From Bacteroidales bacterium (GTDB lineage Bacteria; Bacteroidota; Bacteroidia; Bacteroidales; Marinilabiliaceae): 64,000 nucleotides of DNA. This document shows positions 24,931-32,215 of the stretch, piece after piece (within the stretch, counting starts at the first letter, position 1; every line of letters starts with the position of its first letter). The DNA lies in contig JAKSLH010000014.1 in assembly GCA_024401335.1 (NCBI GenBank), forward strand, positions 1-64,000. Direction: 5' to 3'. Under the pieces are notes generated by a model. It was not told the DNA's origin and made no database searches. It worked only from the letters and a program-made list of their open reading frames with translations. The translations under genes and the position numbers were made by a program.

Positions 24931-26082
24931 ATGATTGGTACGGTTAGAAAGGTCTATGACAACTGGTTCTTGTCGGAGCCGGCTTTGCATGCCATGCTAT
25001 GTACCCATCGTGTGGTCGAGAATACGGATATCGCTTGTTCTGTTCGTACTGGGTCGGGCAAGATAGAGTATAACCCGAATATATTGGAGCAGATGCCTTA
25101 TCCGTTGGTAGAGGAACTGTTTCGTATAGAAGTGATAAGGATTCTCTTGGGACATCCCTATATGCGTCAGCCTGTTGGGGTGGCGAGAGATGTGCTTACT
25201 GTTGCCTCTGACATAACCATCAGTAACTACTATCAGTTTGATGATATCGATTTGGATAGCGCGAGAAAGCACAACCTGCCGTCAGATAAGTACTATGAGT
25301 GGTATGCTCATGAGCTGAATGGCGAGGATGCGCCGCGTGATGGTGACTCTGACAGCAAATATGGCGAGGGCGCTCAGGATACGTCTCCTCGACCATCTAT
25401 GTCGAGTGAGTCGCCTAGTCCACGGTCGGAGCAGTCGGAACTGTGGTGCGGTGACGACATGGCGCTGGCTCAGATACGTATGGAGGCGTCACGTATCACC
25501 CGTTGGGGTAGTCTGCCTCAGCCGCTGGTGGCTGACATCATGGCGTCGCGAGGTGTCAAAGCCGACTATAAGCAGATCCTGGCCCATTTCCGGCAGATGA
25601 CATTGAGTTCGCATCGCCGTATGACGCGTATGCGTCCTAATCGTCGTACAGATCTCCTGCAGATGGGCAGCATATATCAGATGCAGTCGCGTATCTTGGT
25701 TGCCGTCGATACGAGTGGTTCGATATCAGATGCAGAAATATCGCGTTTTTATGGCTTGATAGGTAACTTGTTCCGAAGATATTCGACAGTCATAGATACG
25801 GTGCAGTTTGATGTGAAGCTGTCGTCTGTTGTCCCCCTGAAGCGGGCTCCTCGATGTGTGACTGTGACACAGCGAGGGGGAACGTCGTTTCAGCCTATTG
25901 TAGATTTTTCAGCAAGTTGCCGTGACTATGACGGGATAATCGTCCTGACGGACGGCCTGGCACCTCAGCCATCTATGATGCGAAGACCTCATATACCGAT
26001 ATTATGGGCCATTGTCCCATCAGGAGTGCAGCTGCCGGAATGGTTGTTACAATCGTTGCATTGCATATTGCCAACCAACTAA
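24931..26082 (+). CDS. VWA-like/putative metallopeptidase-domain protein, MoxR partner
   Basis: A 383-residue protein. The N-terminal half ([40 protein letters not shown]) resembles the DUF2201 putative metallopeptidase-like region, but the usual HExxH is replaced by [11 protein letters not shown] polar, serine- and proline-rich linker (about 130-165) follows. The C-terminal VWA-like domain carries [14 protein letters not shown], a MIDAS-type DxSxS, and [11 protein letters not shown] and [10 protein letters not shown]. It is encoded right behind the MoxR ATPase. Together they should form an assembly or remodelling machine. The recR promoter lies in its last codons. Confidence 0.82.
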   Translation: MIGTVRKVYDNWFLSEPALHAMLCTHRVVENTDIACSVRTGSGKIEYNPNILEQMPYPLVEELFRIEVIRILLGHPYMRQPVGVARDVLTVASDITISNYYQFDDIDLDSARKHNLPSDKYYEWYAHELNGEDAPRDGDSDSKYGEGAQDTSPRPSMSSESPSPRSEQSELWCGDDMALAQIRMEASRITRWGSLPQPLVADIMASRGVKADYKQILAHFRQMTLSSHRRMTRMRPNRRTDLLQMGSIYQMQSRILVAVDTSGSISDAEISRFYGLIGNLFRRYSTVIDTVQFDVKLSSVVPLKRAPRCVTVTQRGGTSFQPIVDFSASCRDYDGIIVLTDGLAPQPSMMRRPHIPILWAIVPSGVQLPEWLLQSLHCILPTN

Positions 26083-26097
26083 ATTTTACTACCTTTG
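26068..26097 (+). promoter_or_regulatory. recR promoter, possibly giving a leaderless mRNA
   Basis: TTG (26068-26070) and TACCTTTG (26090-26097), 19 bp apart, match the Bacteroidota promoter. The recR ATG is at 26105, seven bases past the box, which is about where transcription should start. Confidence 0.65.
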
Positions 26098-26104
26098 TGA
26101 CACT

Positions 26105-26734
26105 ATGAGTGGTCAGGGACAATATTCATCTCAGCTGTTGGAGAATGCCGTTTCTCAGTTTGCTAAGCTGCCTAGCATAGGCCGTAAGACAGCTCTTCGT
26201 CTTGTGCTGCATCTGTTGCGTCAGGAGCAGGAGGATGTGGAGGCTTTTACTTCGGCTGTCAGTCATCTGCGCAGTGATATCCGATATTGCCATATATGCC
26301 ATAATATCTCAGACAGTGATACTTGTGATATATGTTCCGACAAGCATCGCAACAACCGTCAGGTGTGTGTGGTGGAGAACATACGTGATGTCATGGCGAT
26401 AGAAAGCACCAGGCAGTATAATGGTGTCTATCATGTGCTAGGTGGTGTCATATCGCCTATGGATGGTATCGGACCTGATGATTTGACCATAGAGTCACTT
26501 CATGACAAGGTAGCGTCAAAGGCAGTAGATGAGGTCATATTGGCGCTGTCGACAACGATGGAGGGGGATACGACAAACTATTACATCTATAAGCGCATCG
26601 CACCTTATGGTATTCCTGTTACAACTATTGCTCGTGGTGTGGCTGTTGGTGATGAACTAGAGTATGCCGATGCTCTGACACTTGGCAGGTCGCTTGTCAA
26701 CCGTGTTCCTTTTGATACTACATTGAATTATTAA
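26105..26734 (+). CDS. recR: recombination mediator RecR
   Basis: RecR works with RecF/RecO to load RecA at gaps. The 209-residue protein has the helix-hairpin-helix [17 protein letters not shown] (about 17-33), the four-cysteine zinc finger ([16 protein letters not shown]), and the Toprim domain with [12 protein letters not shown] and [16 protein letters not shown]. The start [10 protein letters not shown] (26105) fits the family; the longer frame from 26012 is read from the preceding gene. It lies 22 bp after the VWA gene and 19 bp before a small membrane-protein gene. Confidence 0.97.
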   Translation: MSGQGQYSSQLLENAVSQFAKLPSIGRKTALRLVLHLLRQEQEDVEAFTSAVSHLRSDIRYCHICHNISDSDTCDICSDKHRNNRQVCVVENIRDVMAIESTRQYNGVYHVLGGVISPMDGIGPDDLTIESLHDKVASKAVDEVILALSTTMEGDTTNYYIYKRIAPYGIPVTTIARGVAVGDELEYADALTLGRSLVNRVPFDTTLNY

Positions 26735-26753
26735 AACAAACGAAAATAAAGAT

Positions 26754-27167
26754 ATGGAAGGTCTTTTGAAATCTCTTCGCCAGTTCTACTTGATGGCTTC
26801 GGTGCCACCATTGGCATTCTTCGCATTGTTTTTCTTCGCTGCAGATGAGCCATTGTGTGATGCTCGTATGAGTTACATGCTTTGCTTCTTTGTCTATCTG
26901 GCAGCGTTTGTAAGTGTGTTGGCAACTCATGCATATATGACACATACTGAAAAGAAGATGGCCGACATGGATGAGGAGCAGGCTATATTGAAGTTCGCTA
27001 ATGCATATAAGGTGCGAATCATTACATTGAATGTTGTGTCGTTCTTCTCTTCTTTGGCATATTTCATCACTGTCGTAGAGAGTTGCTATTATATGACACT
27101 TATACTGACATTGCTTATTCTCTTGTCGTATCCATCTCGACAGTACATTCTTCGAGATAATGATTAA
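26754..27167 (+). CDS. small four-helix membrane protein
   Basis: A 137-residue protein with four predicted membrane helices (about 12-30, 41-60, 90-108 and 112-127) and a charged cytoplasmic loop (THTEKKMADMDEEQAILKF). No motif I can assign. It lies in the recR transcript between recR and a HAD-like protein, close spacing on both sides. Nothing suggests a specific role. Confidence 0.65.
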   Translation: MEGLLKSLRQFYLMASVPPLAFFALFFFAADEPLCDARMSYMLCFFVYLAAFVSVLATHAYMTHTEKKMADMDEEQAILKFANAYKVRIITLNVVSFFSSLAYFITVVESCYYMTLILTLLILLSYPSRQYILRDND

Positions 27168-27187
27168 TCCTATAAGCCACATCTAGC

Positions 27188-27595
27188 ATGGATAAGATAA
27201 TTGCAGTAGATTTCGACGGGACCATCGTCGAAAACAAATATCCTCTTTTGGGTAAGGAGAGACCTTTCGCTTTCGCGACATTACGTGCGCTTCAGGCTAA
27301 GGGCTATATGCTGATCTTGTGGACCTGCCGTTCGGGCAAGGAGCTTGACGAGGCGGTGGAGTTGTGCCGTAAGAATGGTGTGGAGTTCTATGCTGTCAAC
27401 AGTGGTTACGCAGGAGAGTCATTCAGTAATGGCATGTCTCGAAAGATAGATGCGGACATCTATATCGACGACAGGAATTTTGGCGGAATCCCTTCATGGG
27501 GAGAGATATATCAGACTCTTTGTCCTGATGGCCGTCCGATGTATGAAGAGAAGAAGAGGGGCCTGTTAAGTAGATTGTTTGGCGGTGGAAAATAA
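27188..27595 (+). CDS. HAD-superfamily hydrolase-like protein (BT0820 type)
   Basis: A compact 135-residue HAD-fold protein. Motif I is VDFDGTIVENKYP (nucleophile Asp8, acid Asp10), motif II ILWTCRSGKELDE, and DADIYIDDRNFGG supplies the motif IV Asp pair. The whole chain corresponds to the capless BT0820-like group known from Bacteroides, whose members are thought to be phosphatases with unknown substrates. The catalytic residues are all present. Its last 17 bp overlap the following glycosyltransferase gene. Confidence 0.82.
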   Translation: MDKIIAVDFDGTIVENKYPLLGKERPFAFATLRALQAKGYMLILWTCRSGKELDEAVELCRKNGVEFYAVNSGYAGESFSNGMSRKIDADIYIDDRNFGGIPSWGEIYQTLCPDGRPMYEEKKRGLLSRLFGGGK

Positions 27596-28766
27596 TGCGA
27601 CCGATATATCAGTTGTCATTGTAAGCTATAAGTGTCTTGATGTTCTTCGTATGTCGCTAGACACCTTGAGGCTCTCGATGGAGGGCCTCTCGTGTGACGT
27701 CTATGTTGTTGACAATGCATCGGAGGATGGTACAGTCGCTTTTTTGCGTGAGCATTACGGCTGGGTCACAGTCATTGACAATCATGAGAATGTCGGTTTT
27801 TCACAGGCCAATAATATAGCTTTGGCTCAATGTCGGGGTAGGGTTGTGCTGATCCTCAATCCCGACACTATTGTTCCACGCATCTTCTTTAAGGAGATAG
27901 TGGGACATTTCGCTACATACCCTCGTTCGGGCGCTGTAGGAGTGCAGATGACTAACGGACGAGGAGTGTTTCTTAAGGAGTCGAAACGAGGCTATCCGGA
28001 TATAAAGACTTCGTTGTTCAAGTTGACTGGCCTATGGCGTTTGTTCCCCTCGTCGCCATTTTTCAATAACTACTATGTGGGACAGCATCCCAAGACGTCT
28101 GTATGTAAGGCGCCGGTGCTCTCTGGGGCTTGTATGGCTTTTCTGCACACTACGATGGATGAGGTTGGAGTGTTCGACCCTTCATATTTCATGTATGGCG
28201 AGGATATAGATCTGTCGTGGCGAATGAATGAAGCGTCGGAAGATGGTAATTACTATAGGGGTGACTTGAATATGATACACTTCAAGGGTATCAGTACACC
28301 ACGTAGGATGAAGTATATCTATAGCTTCTATGATGCGATGATACTCTTTGCGAGAAAGTATGAGAACCCTAAGCATAATGTGGTGACCAATGCACTTGTT
28401 GCGCTTGGTGTGCGTGCGGGTTTCCTTGTCGCGGCTGTGAAATGTGTTTTGTTGAGAGCGATAGAACGTAAACAAAAACCGGCGACTATCTCGCGTGTCG
28501 CTTTTGCCTCGTGTAACAAAGAGCATCAGATTGACTTTGCTGGACGTATGACAGGAGGCCAGGTGGATGTCGTTGATGCCAATGACATTTCGGCTCTTGA
28601 TGCCAGCATCTATGATGCGGTGGTTTTTGATATAGATGAAGATATAGAGGCATTCATAGAATATATGAAGAGACAATCAAACCGGTCGCTGTTTGGCTTT
28701 TATAGTAGCGTAAGCGGCATGTCTTTTGTATATGAAGGGAATGGTTGTAGAATGCTTTTCAAATAA
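27579..28766 (+). CDS. family 2 glycosyltransferase, rhamnosyltransferase-like
   Basis: A 395-residue GT2 protein of the kind that adds rhamnose or other sugars to surface polysaccharides. The core has VVIVSYKCLDVLRMSLDTL, VVDNASEDGT, NVGFSQANNIAL and LILNPDTIVP (DxD-like NPD), then GACMAFLHTTMDEVGVFDPS, FMYGEDIDLSWRM with the catalytic ED. About 100 extra C-terminal residues (SRVAFASCNKEHQIDFAGRM onwards) look like a separate small domain. The start is TTG at 27579, overlapping the HAD gene. Sugar specificity is not readable from sequence. Confidence 0.88.
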   Translation: MAVENNATDISVVIVSYKCLDVLRMSLDTLRLSMEGLSCDVYVVDNASEDGTVAFLREHYGWVTVIDNHENVGFSQANNIALAQCRGRVVLILNPDTIVPRIFFKEIVGHFATYPRSGAVGVQMTNGRGVFLKESKRGYPDIKTSLFKLTGLWRLFPSSPFFNNYYVGQHPKTSVCKAPVLSGACMAFLHTTMDEVGVFDPSYFMYGEDIDLSWRMNEASEDGNYYRGDLNMIHFKGISTPRRMKYIYSFYDAMILFARKYENPKHNVVTNALVALGVRAGFLVAAVKCVLLRAIERKQKPATISRVAFASCNKEHQIDFAGRMTGGQVDVVDANDISALDASIYDAVVFDIDEDIEAFIEYMKRQSNRSLFGFYSSVSGMSFVYEGNGCRMLFK

Positions 28767-28772
28767 TAGCAA

Positions 28773-30224
28773 ATGAATAAGATAATTTCCATAGTGTTGC
28801 TTCCCGTGTTAGGGGGCTTGTTGTCTTTCGTGGCAGCTCAGAGCAATGTCTTGTCATCGGAATATCCTTCTAAGGCGATGGCCGCCATATATGCCTTTGA
28901 CGAATCGGCGTATGAAGCCAACATGTCGAAAGTGACAGATGAGGCGGTGCGCAGTTACCTCAAGGAGTATCATGCTATAATGCATTATGCGGCAGCGAAT
29001 AACCAGACAAACTACAAGTCGTATATCACAGCGTCGGATGAGGCGTTGAGTAGGGTGTCGAAGCATAAATATGAGGCGACATTCGCTAGCAACCTGCAGA
29101 TGCACAGAAGTCTTGTTGAGCTGAGCAACGGCAGCCTGTTGGGTGGCGGCATGTATTTCTGGAAGGCATATCGTTCGTTTAAGCGCGGAGAGGAGAAGTG
29201 TCCAGGGTATGATGGTCAGCTTATGCTTCGTGGCTTCTTTGATGTCCTTCTGTCGCAGATTCCCGACAAGTGGAGAAGCCTGGCCGGTTTTTTCGGCTTC
29301 GGCAGTGGTAACCTTCGCAAGGGTTTCGAGGAGATAGAGGCATATCATGCGAAGATGTCTTCAGTGCCAGGGTTAAACGAGGAGTCTTTGTTGCTCTCCT
29401 TTGCAAACATATTCTTGTCACATGATCAGCTGATGTCTGACAAGCAGCGAGCAGAGATAAGCTCCAATCAATCACCTGTCATTGTCTATGCCTATATGCT
29501 TAGCTGTGGCCGTAACCAGTTGGGAAAAGATGCCGATAGAGTGCTTGCCCTGTTGCCACAGAGTGTGCGCGACAAGTTCCCGTTGATATGGCAGCAAGAT
29601 GCCAAGTTCGCCTTGCGTCGTCTAGATACGTCATCAGCAAAACGTTATGCTGACATCTTCGCGAAAAGCTATAAAGGCGTGTCGTGTGCCAATGAGGCTC
29701 CTCTCATCAAGGCGTATTCCCTGAAGATAGAAGGTGACGTGACAGCTGCCAACAAAGAGGCTGCAACGGCTGCGTCGATGCCATATACGTCGGATGTGGA
29801 CAAGCGAATCCATAATGATGCAGAGGCCTTCACGACGATGAGTGCAGACATGCTGAGGGCCCGTTTCCTGTTTGAATATGGCGATTTTAAAGGGTCGATG
29901 TTGGTGTTGAAGACGATAACACCTTCTAAGTCAGATGAGATAGAGTATTGGTTCCGTATGGCACGAGCAGAAGAGAAGTTGGGTATGGTGTGTGAGGCCA
30001 TCGTGCATTATGACAAGGTCATTTCGATGTCGGGCAATAGCAAGCGGTATTTCGGTCCATATTCAGCTGTGTATGCGGCTGATATATATATTGCTCAGGG
30101 TAAGATGGATATGGCAAAGAAATATGTCGATAAGGCCAAGGCTTTGAATAACGGCGAGTTTGTGAAAGAGATTGAACAGCGAATATCGTTGTCGTATAGG
30201 GCGATCTCGGGAGATGGCAAATAA
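28773..30224 (+). CDS. exported TPR-containing protein, unknown function
   Basis: A 483-residue protein with a signal peptide (MNKIISIVLLPVLGGLLSFVAAQ). The middle has FFGFGSGNLRKGFEEIEAYH and the C-terminal third contains TPR-like helices (YWFRMARAEEKLGMVCEAIV, AVYAADIYIAQGKMDMAKKY). Overall it is alpha-helical. It is the last gene of the run that starts with moxR, beginning 6 bp after the glycosyltransferase, and stops 30 bp before a strong bidirectional terminator. No enzyme motif is visible. Confidence 0.75.
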   Translation: MNKIISIVLLPVLGGLLSFVAAQSNVLSSEYPSKAMAAIYAFDESAYEANMSKVTDEAVRSYLKEYHAIMHYAAANNQTNYKSYITASDEALSRVSKHKYEATFASNLQMHRSLVELSNGSLLGGGMYFWKAYRSFKRGEEKCPGYDGQLMLRGFFDVLLSQIPDKWRSLAGFFGFGSGNLRKGFEEIEAYHAKMSSVPGLNEESLLLSFANIFLSHDQLMSDKQRAEISSNQSPVIVYAYMLSCGRNQLGKDADRVLALLPQSVRDKFPLIWQQDAKFALRRLDTSSAKRYADIFAKSYKGVSCANEAPLIKAYSLKIEGDVTAANKEAATAASMPYTSDVDKRIHNDAEAFTTMSADMLRARFLFEYGDFKGSMLVLKTITPSKSDEIEYWFRMARAEEKLGMVCEAIVHYDKVISMSGNSKRYFGPYSAVYAADIYIAQGKMDMAKKYVDKAKALNNGEFVKEIEQRISLSYRAISGDGK

Positions 30225-30253
30225 GTTGGCAGTTGCCCTTTAGATATAAAAAG

Positions 30254-30288
30254 AAAATCGCTCCAACTGGCATGCTGGAGCGATTTTT
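30254..30288. terminator. bidirectional terminator between the TPR gene and rpsO
   Basis: AAAATCGCTCCA pairs with TGGAGCGATTTTTTC around ACTGGCATGC. A and T runs flank both sides, so it can stop transcription from the plus-strand operon and from rpsO on the minus strand. Confidence 0.9.
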
Positions 30289-30307
30289 TCTTTTGAAGCT
30301 TTTCCGA

Positions 30308-30577
30308 TTACTTGCGGAGGCCAAGCTTAGCAACGATTGCGCGATAACGTTCGATGTCTCTATCCTTAAGATAGTCGAGCAAACGACGACGTGAACCAAC
30401 GAGCTTAGAAAGAGCCTTGCTTGTTACTGTATCCTTCTTGTTTGACTTCAAGTGTTCAGTCAAACGGCTAATACGGTATGAGAACAATGCTATCTGGCTT
30501 TCTGCAGAACCAGTGTCAGTGTTAGACTTTCCGTATTGACCGAAGATCTCTTGCTTCTTTTCTTTGTCCAAGTACAT
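30308..30577 (-). CDS. rpsO: 30S ribosomal protein S15
   Basis: The 89-residue protein binds the central domain of 16S rRNA early in 30S assembly. It has the family signature GSAESQIALFSYRISRLTEH followed by HLKSNKKD and the RNA-binding GSRRRLLDYLKD near residue 65. It is transcribed alone from the promoter at 30609-30640 and ends at the shared terminator. In many bacteria pnp follows rpsO; here pnp is 18 kb away. Confidence 0.98.
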   Translation of the reverse strand: MYLDKEKKQEIFGQYGKSNTDTGSAESQIALFSYRISRLTEHLKSNKKDTVTSKALSKLVGSRRRLLDYLKDRDIERYRAIVAKLGLRK

Positions 30578-30608
30578 ATTGTTATGTATTTAATTATTAA
30601 AAGCGGTG

Positions 30609-30640
30609 CAAAAATAGATGTTATTTTACTTTAAAGCAAA
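30609..30640 (-). promoter_or_regulatory. rpsO promoter
   Basis: Minus-strand TATTTTTG (30616-30609) is a TAnnTTTG box and TTTG (30640-30637) lies 20 bp upstream. The leader to the rpsO start codon would be about 25 nt. Confidence 0.75.
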
Positions 30641-30701
30641 TAATTAGCGGAAAAGTTGTTCGCATATAAAGTTTTTTTGCATTAGTCCATTCATCGGCAA
30701 A

Positions 30702-31142
30702 CTAATTCTGGTCTATCGTTAGATTTGTTCCGCTTGCAGTTGACAGTGCTTCAATGATGCTTTCTACGTCCTCGTCTGTAGTGAACTCAGCAGTGATTCT
30801 GTAGTTCAGCTTGTTGGGGTCGTTGACAATGATAGTGATATGATACTCCTTCTCTATGTCACGTATTATGTCAGACATAGGAGTTTCGTGATATGTCAAC
30901 GTCTTGTGTCGGGGCATGTCGATTATGTAAGTCTTTATCATGGCATAGCTTATGCACGACATGATTATTATGCTTGCTGCTATCGCTATCTTTTGCCATA
31001 CAATTCTTCGTGCTCTCATCACCATGTCAACAGGCTTGTCTGTGAGCTGCCTTTTCAGACGGTTGTAGTTATCGTCTGTTGCTCCATATTTGCCTTGTGG
31101 TGAATGTGTGGCTCGCGTTAGTTTCTCTATGCTATTATTCAT
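30702..31142 (-). CDS. short anti-sigma-like membrane protein with DUF4974/STN-like domain
   Basis: A protein of 146 residues from MNNSIEKLTRATHS (31142). About 45 cytoplasmic residues with basic clusters (NRLKRQLTDKP, MRARRIVWQK) precede one membrane helix (IAIAASIIIMSCISYAMI). The outside part, LTYHETPMSDIIRDIEKEYH, then NYRITAEFTTDEDVESIIEA, matches the DUF4974/secretin-STN fold at the C-terminus of FecR-type anti-sigma factors. The large FecR middle domain is absent. It overlaps the DUF4249 gene by 8 bp and is last in a cluster with a sigma factor and TonB receptor, so a role as a minimal anti-sigma factor is likely but inferred. Confidence 0.6.
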   Translation of the reverse strand: MNNSIEKLTRATHSPQGKYGATDDNYNRLKRQLTDKPVDMVMRARRIVWQKIAIAASIIIMSCISYAMIKTYIIDMPRHKTLTYHETPMSDIIRDIEKEYHITIIVNDPNKLNYRITAEFTTDEDVESIIEALSTASGTNLTIDQN

Positions 31143-32187
31143 ATTCGTAATCATCTTCATATTCGTTTGTTCCGTTTTTTATGTAATCGTCAAACTGTTC
31201 TCTTTCTAGGTATTCTATTTTAGCTTCTTCAATATGTGCTTCTGTCGCTGTTGATATGCTGAAAATGCCCGTGCCTCCTTTTATGTTCGATGCGACAACG
31301 GCTGGATTCGACAGCATGTATCCTGCCTCATATCCTTTCAGTGTGCTTACACCAGCCAGATAGTTATACTCTTCGCTAGTTATACTTCTCACTTTGAAGT
31401 TTAGATGTCTGAGAAACTCCATGCCATAATATGGGTCAGTGTCTATATTGAGTGTGTATTTGTCGCCGTCGAAAAATGCTGAAGTGAATATTCCGTATAT
31501 GTTTTCTGATGTGCTGAACCAGTCGATATACTCTTCGTTGTCGTTGTTTCCGTCCGCTTGTCCGTTGTTTAATGCGATGTCTCTATGGTAATAATATCTG
31601 TGAAATTGACTGTGCGCGAATTTAGCATGGTATATATATTCTTCTGCCTCTTCATCCCATGTTGATGAAAGAACTTTGACCTCATATATGTCATCATTAA
31701 GTGTCAGCCTGTAATATGATGTGCCTTTGTTTTTCGCTCTCTTGATTGTTATTAATGATCGCAGATAGTTATCCATGTTGCCAAAAGAGTTTTTCGTTCT
31801 TATATATGACGATGCTGTTTTCTCAATGCTTGCAGCCTCTGGCACTATGCATGTGGCCGATGCTTTTTGATGCATCTCTTTGCTTGTCACTTCTATGTCT
31901 ACTTTGTCGTTCGCTTCAAAATGTGCGTTAAAACGGTAATACTCGCAGTCCGATGTGACAGTTGCTACCTGTTCTCCGTTGACATAAACTGTAATCTCTG
32001 CCGATGGCAATGGTGTTGTCTCGTTGAGTCCTGTCATGCGTAGCTGTACGACGTGCTCTTCCGATTCTGCTTCAAGCATGGCGTTGACTATGATAATAGG
32101 TTTGGTTTCGAAGGTTATCTCTCCTATCTCTTCTTCACACGCTGTGAGTGCAAGTGTCGCAATGATGATATATAGTATATTTCTCAT
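31135..32187 (-). CDS. DUF4249 lipoprotein
   Basis: A 350-residue outer-surface lipoprotein. The signal MRNILYIIIATLALTACEEE has the lipobox LTAC at 14-17. The mature start ITFETKPIIIVNAMLEAESE and the Ig-like ETTPLPSAEITVYVNGEQVA are characteristic of the DUF4249 family, which is usually encoded right after a TonB-dependent receptor, as here (28 bp). These proteins are presumed to help the receptor at the surface. The C-terminus is very acidic (NGTNEYEDDYEYE). The ligand is unknown. Confidence 0.85.
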   Translation of the reverse strand: MRNILYIIIATLALTACEEEIGEITFETKPIIIVNAMLEAESEEHVVQLRMTGLNETTPLPSAEITVYVNGEQVATVTSDCEYYRFNAHFEANDKVDIEVTSKEMHQKASATCIVPEAASIEKTASSYIRTKNSFGNMDNYLRSLITIKRAKNKGTSYYRLTLNDDIYEVKVLSSTWDEEAEEYIYHAKFAHSQFHRYYYHRDIALNNGQADGNNDNEEYIDWFSTSENIYGIFTSAFFDGDKYTLNIDTDPYYGMEFLRHLNFKVRSITSEEYNYLAGVSTLKGYEAGYMLSNPAVVASNIKGGTGIFSISTATEAHIEEAKIEYLEREQFDDYIKNGTNEYEDDYEYE

Positions 32188-32215
32188 GATGTCTATCTTA
32201 GTTTATAGCAATTCA

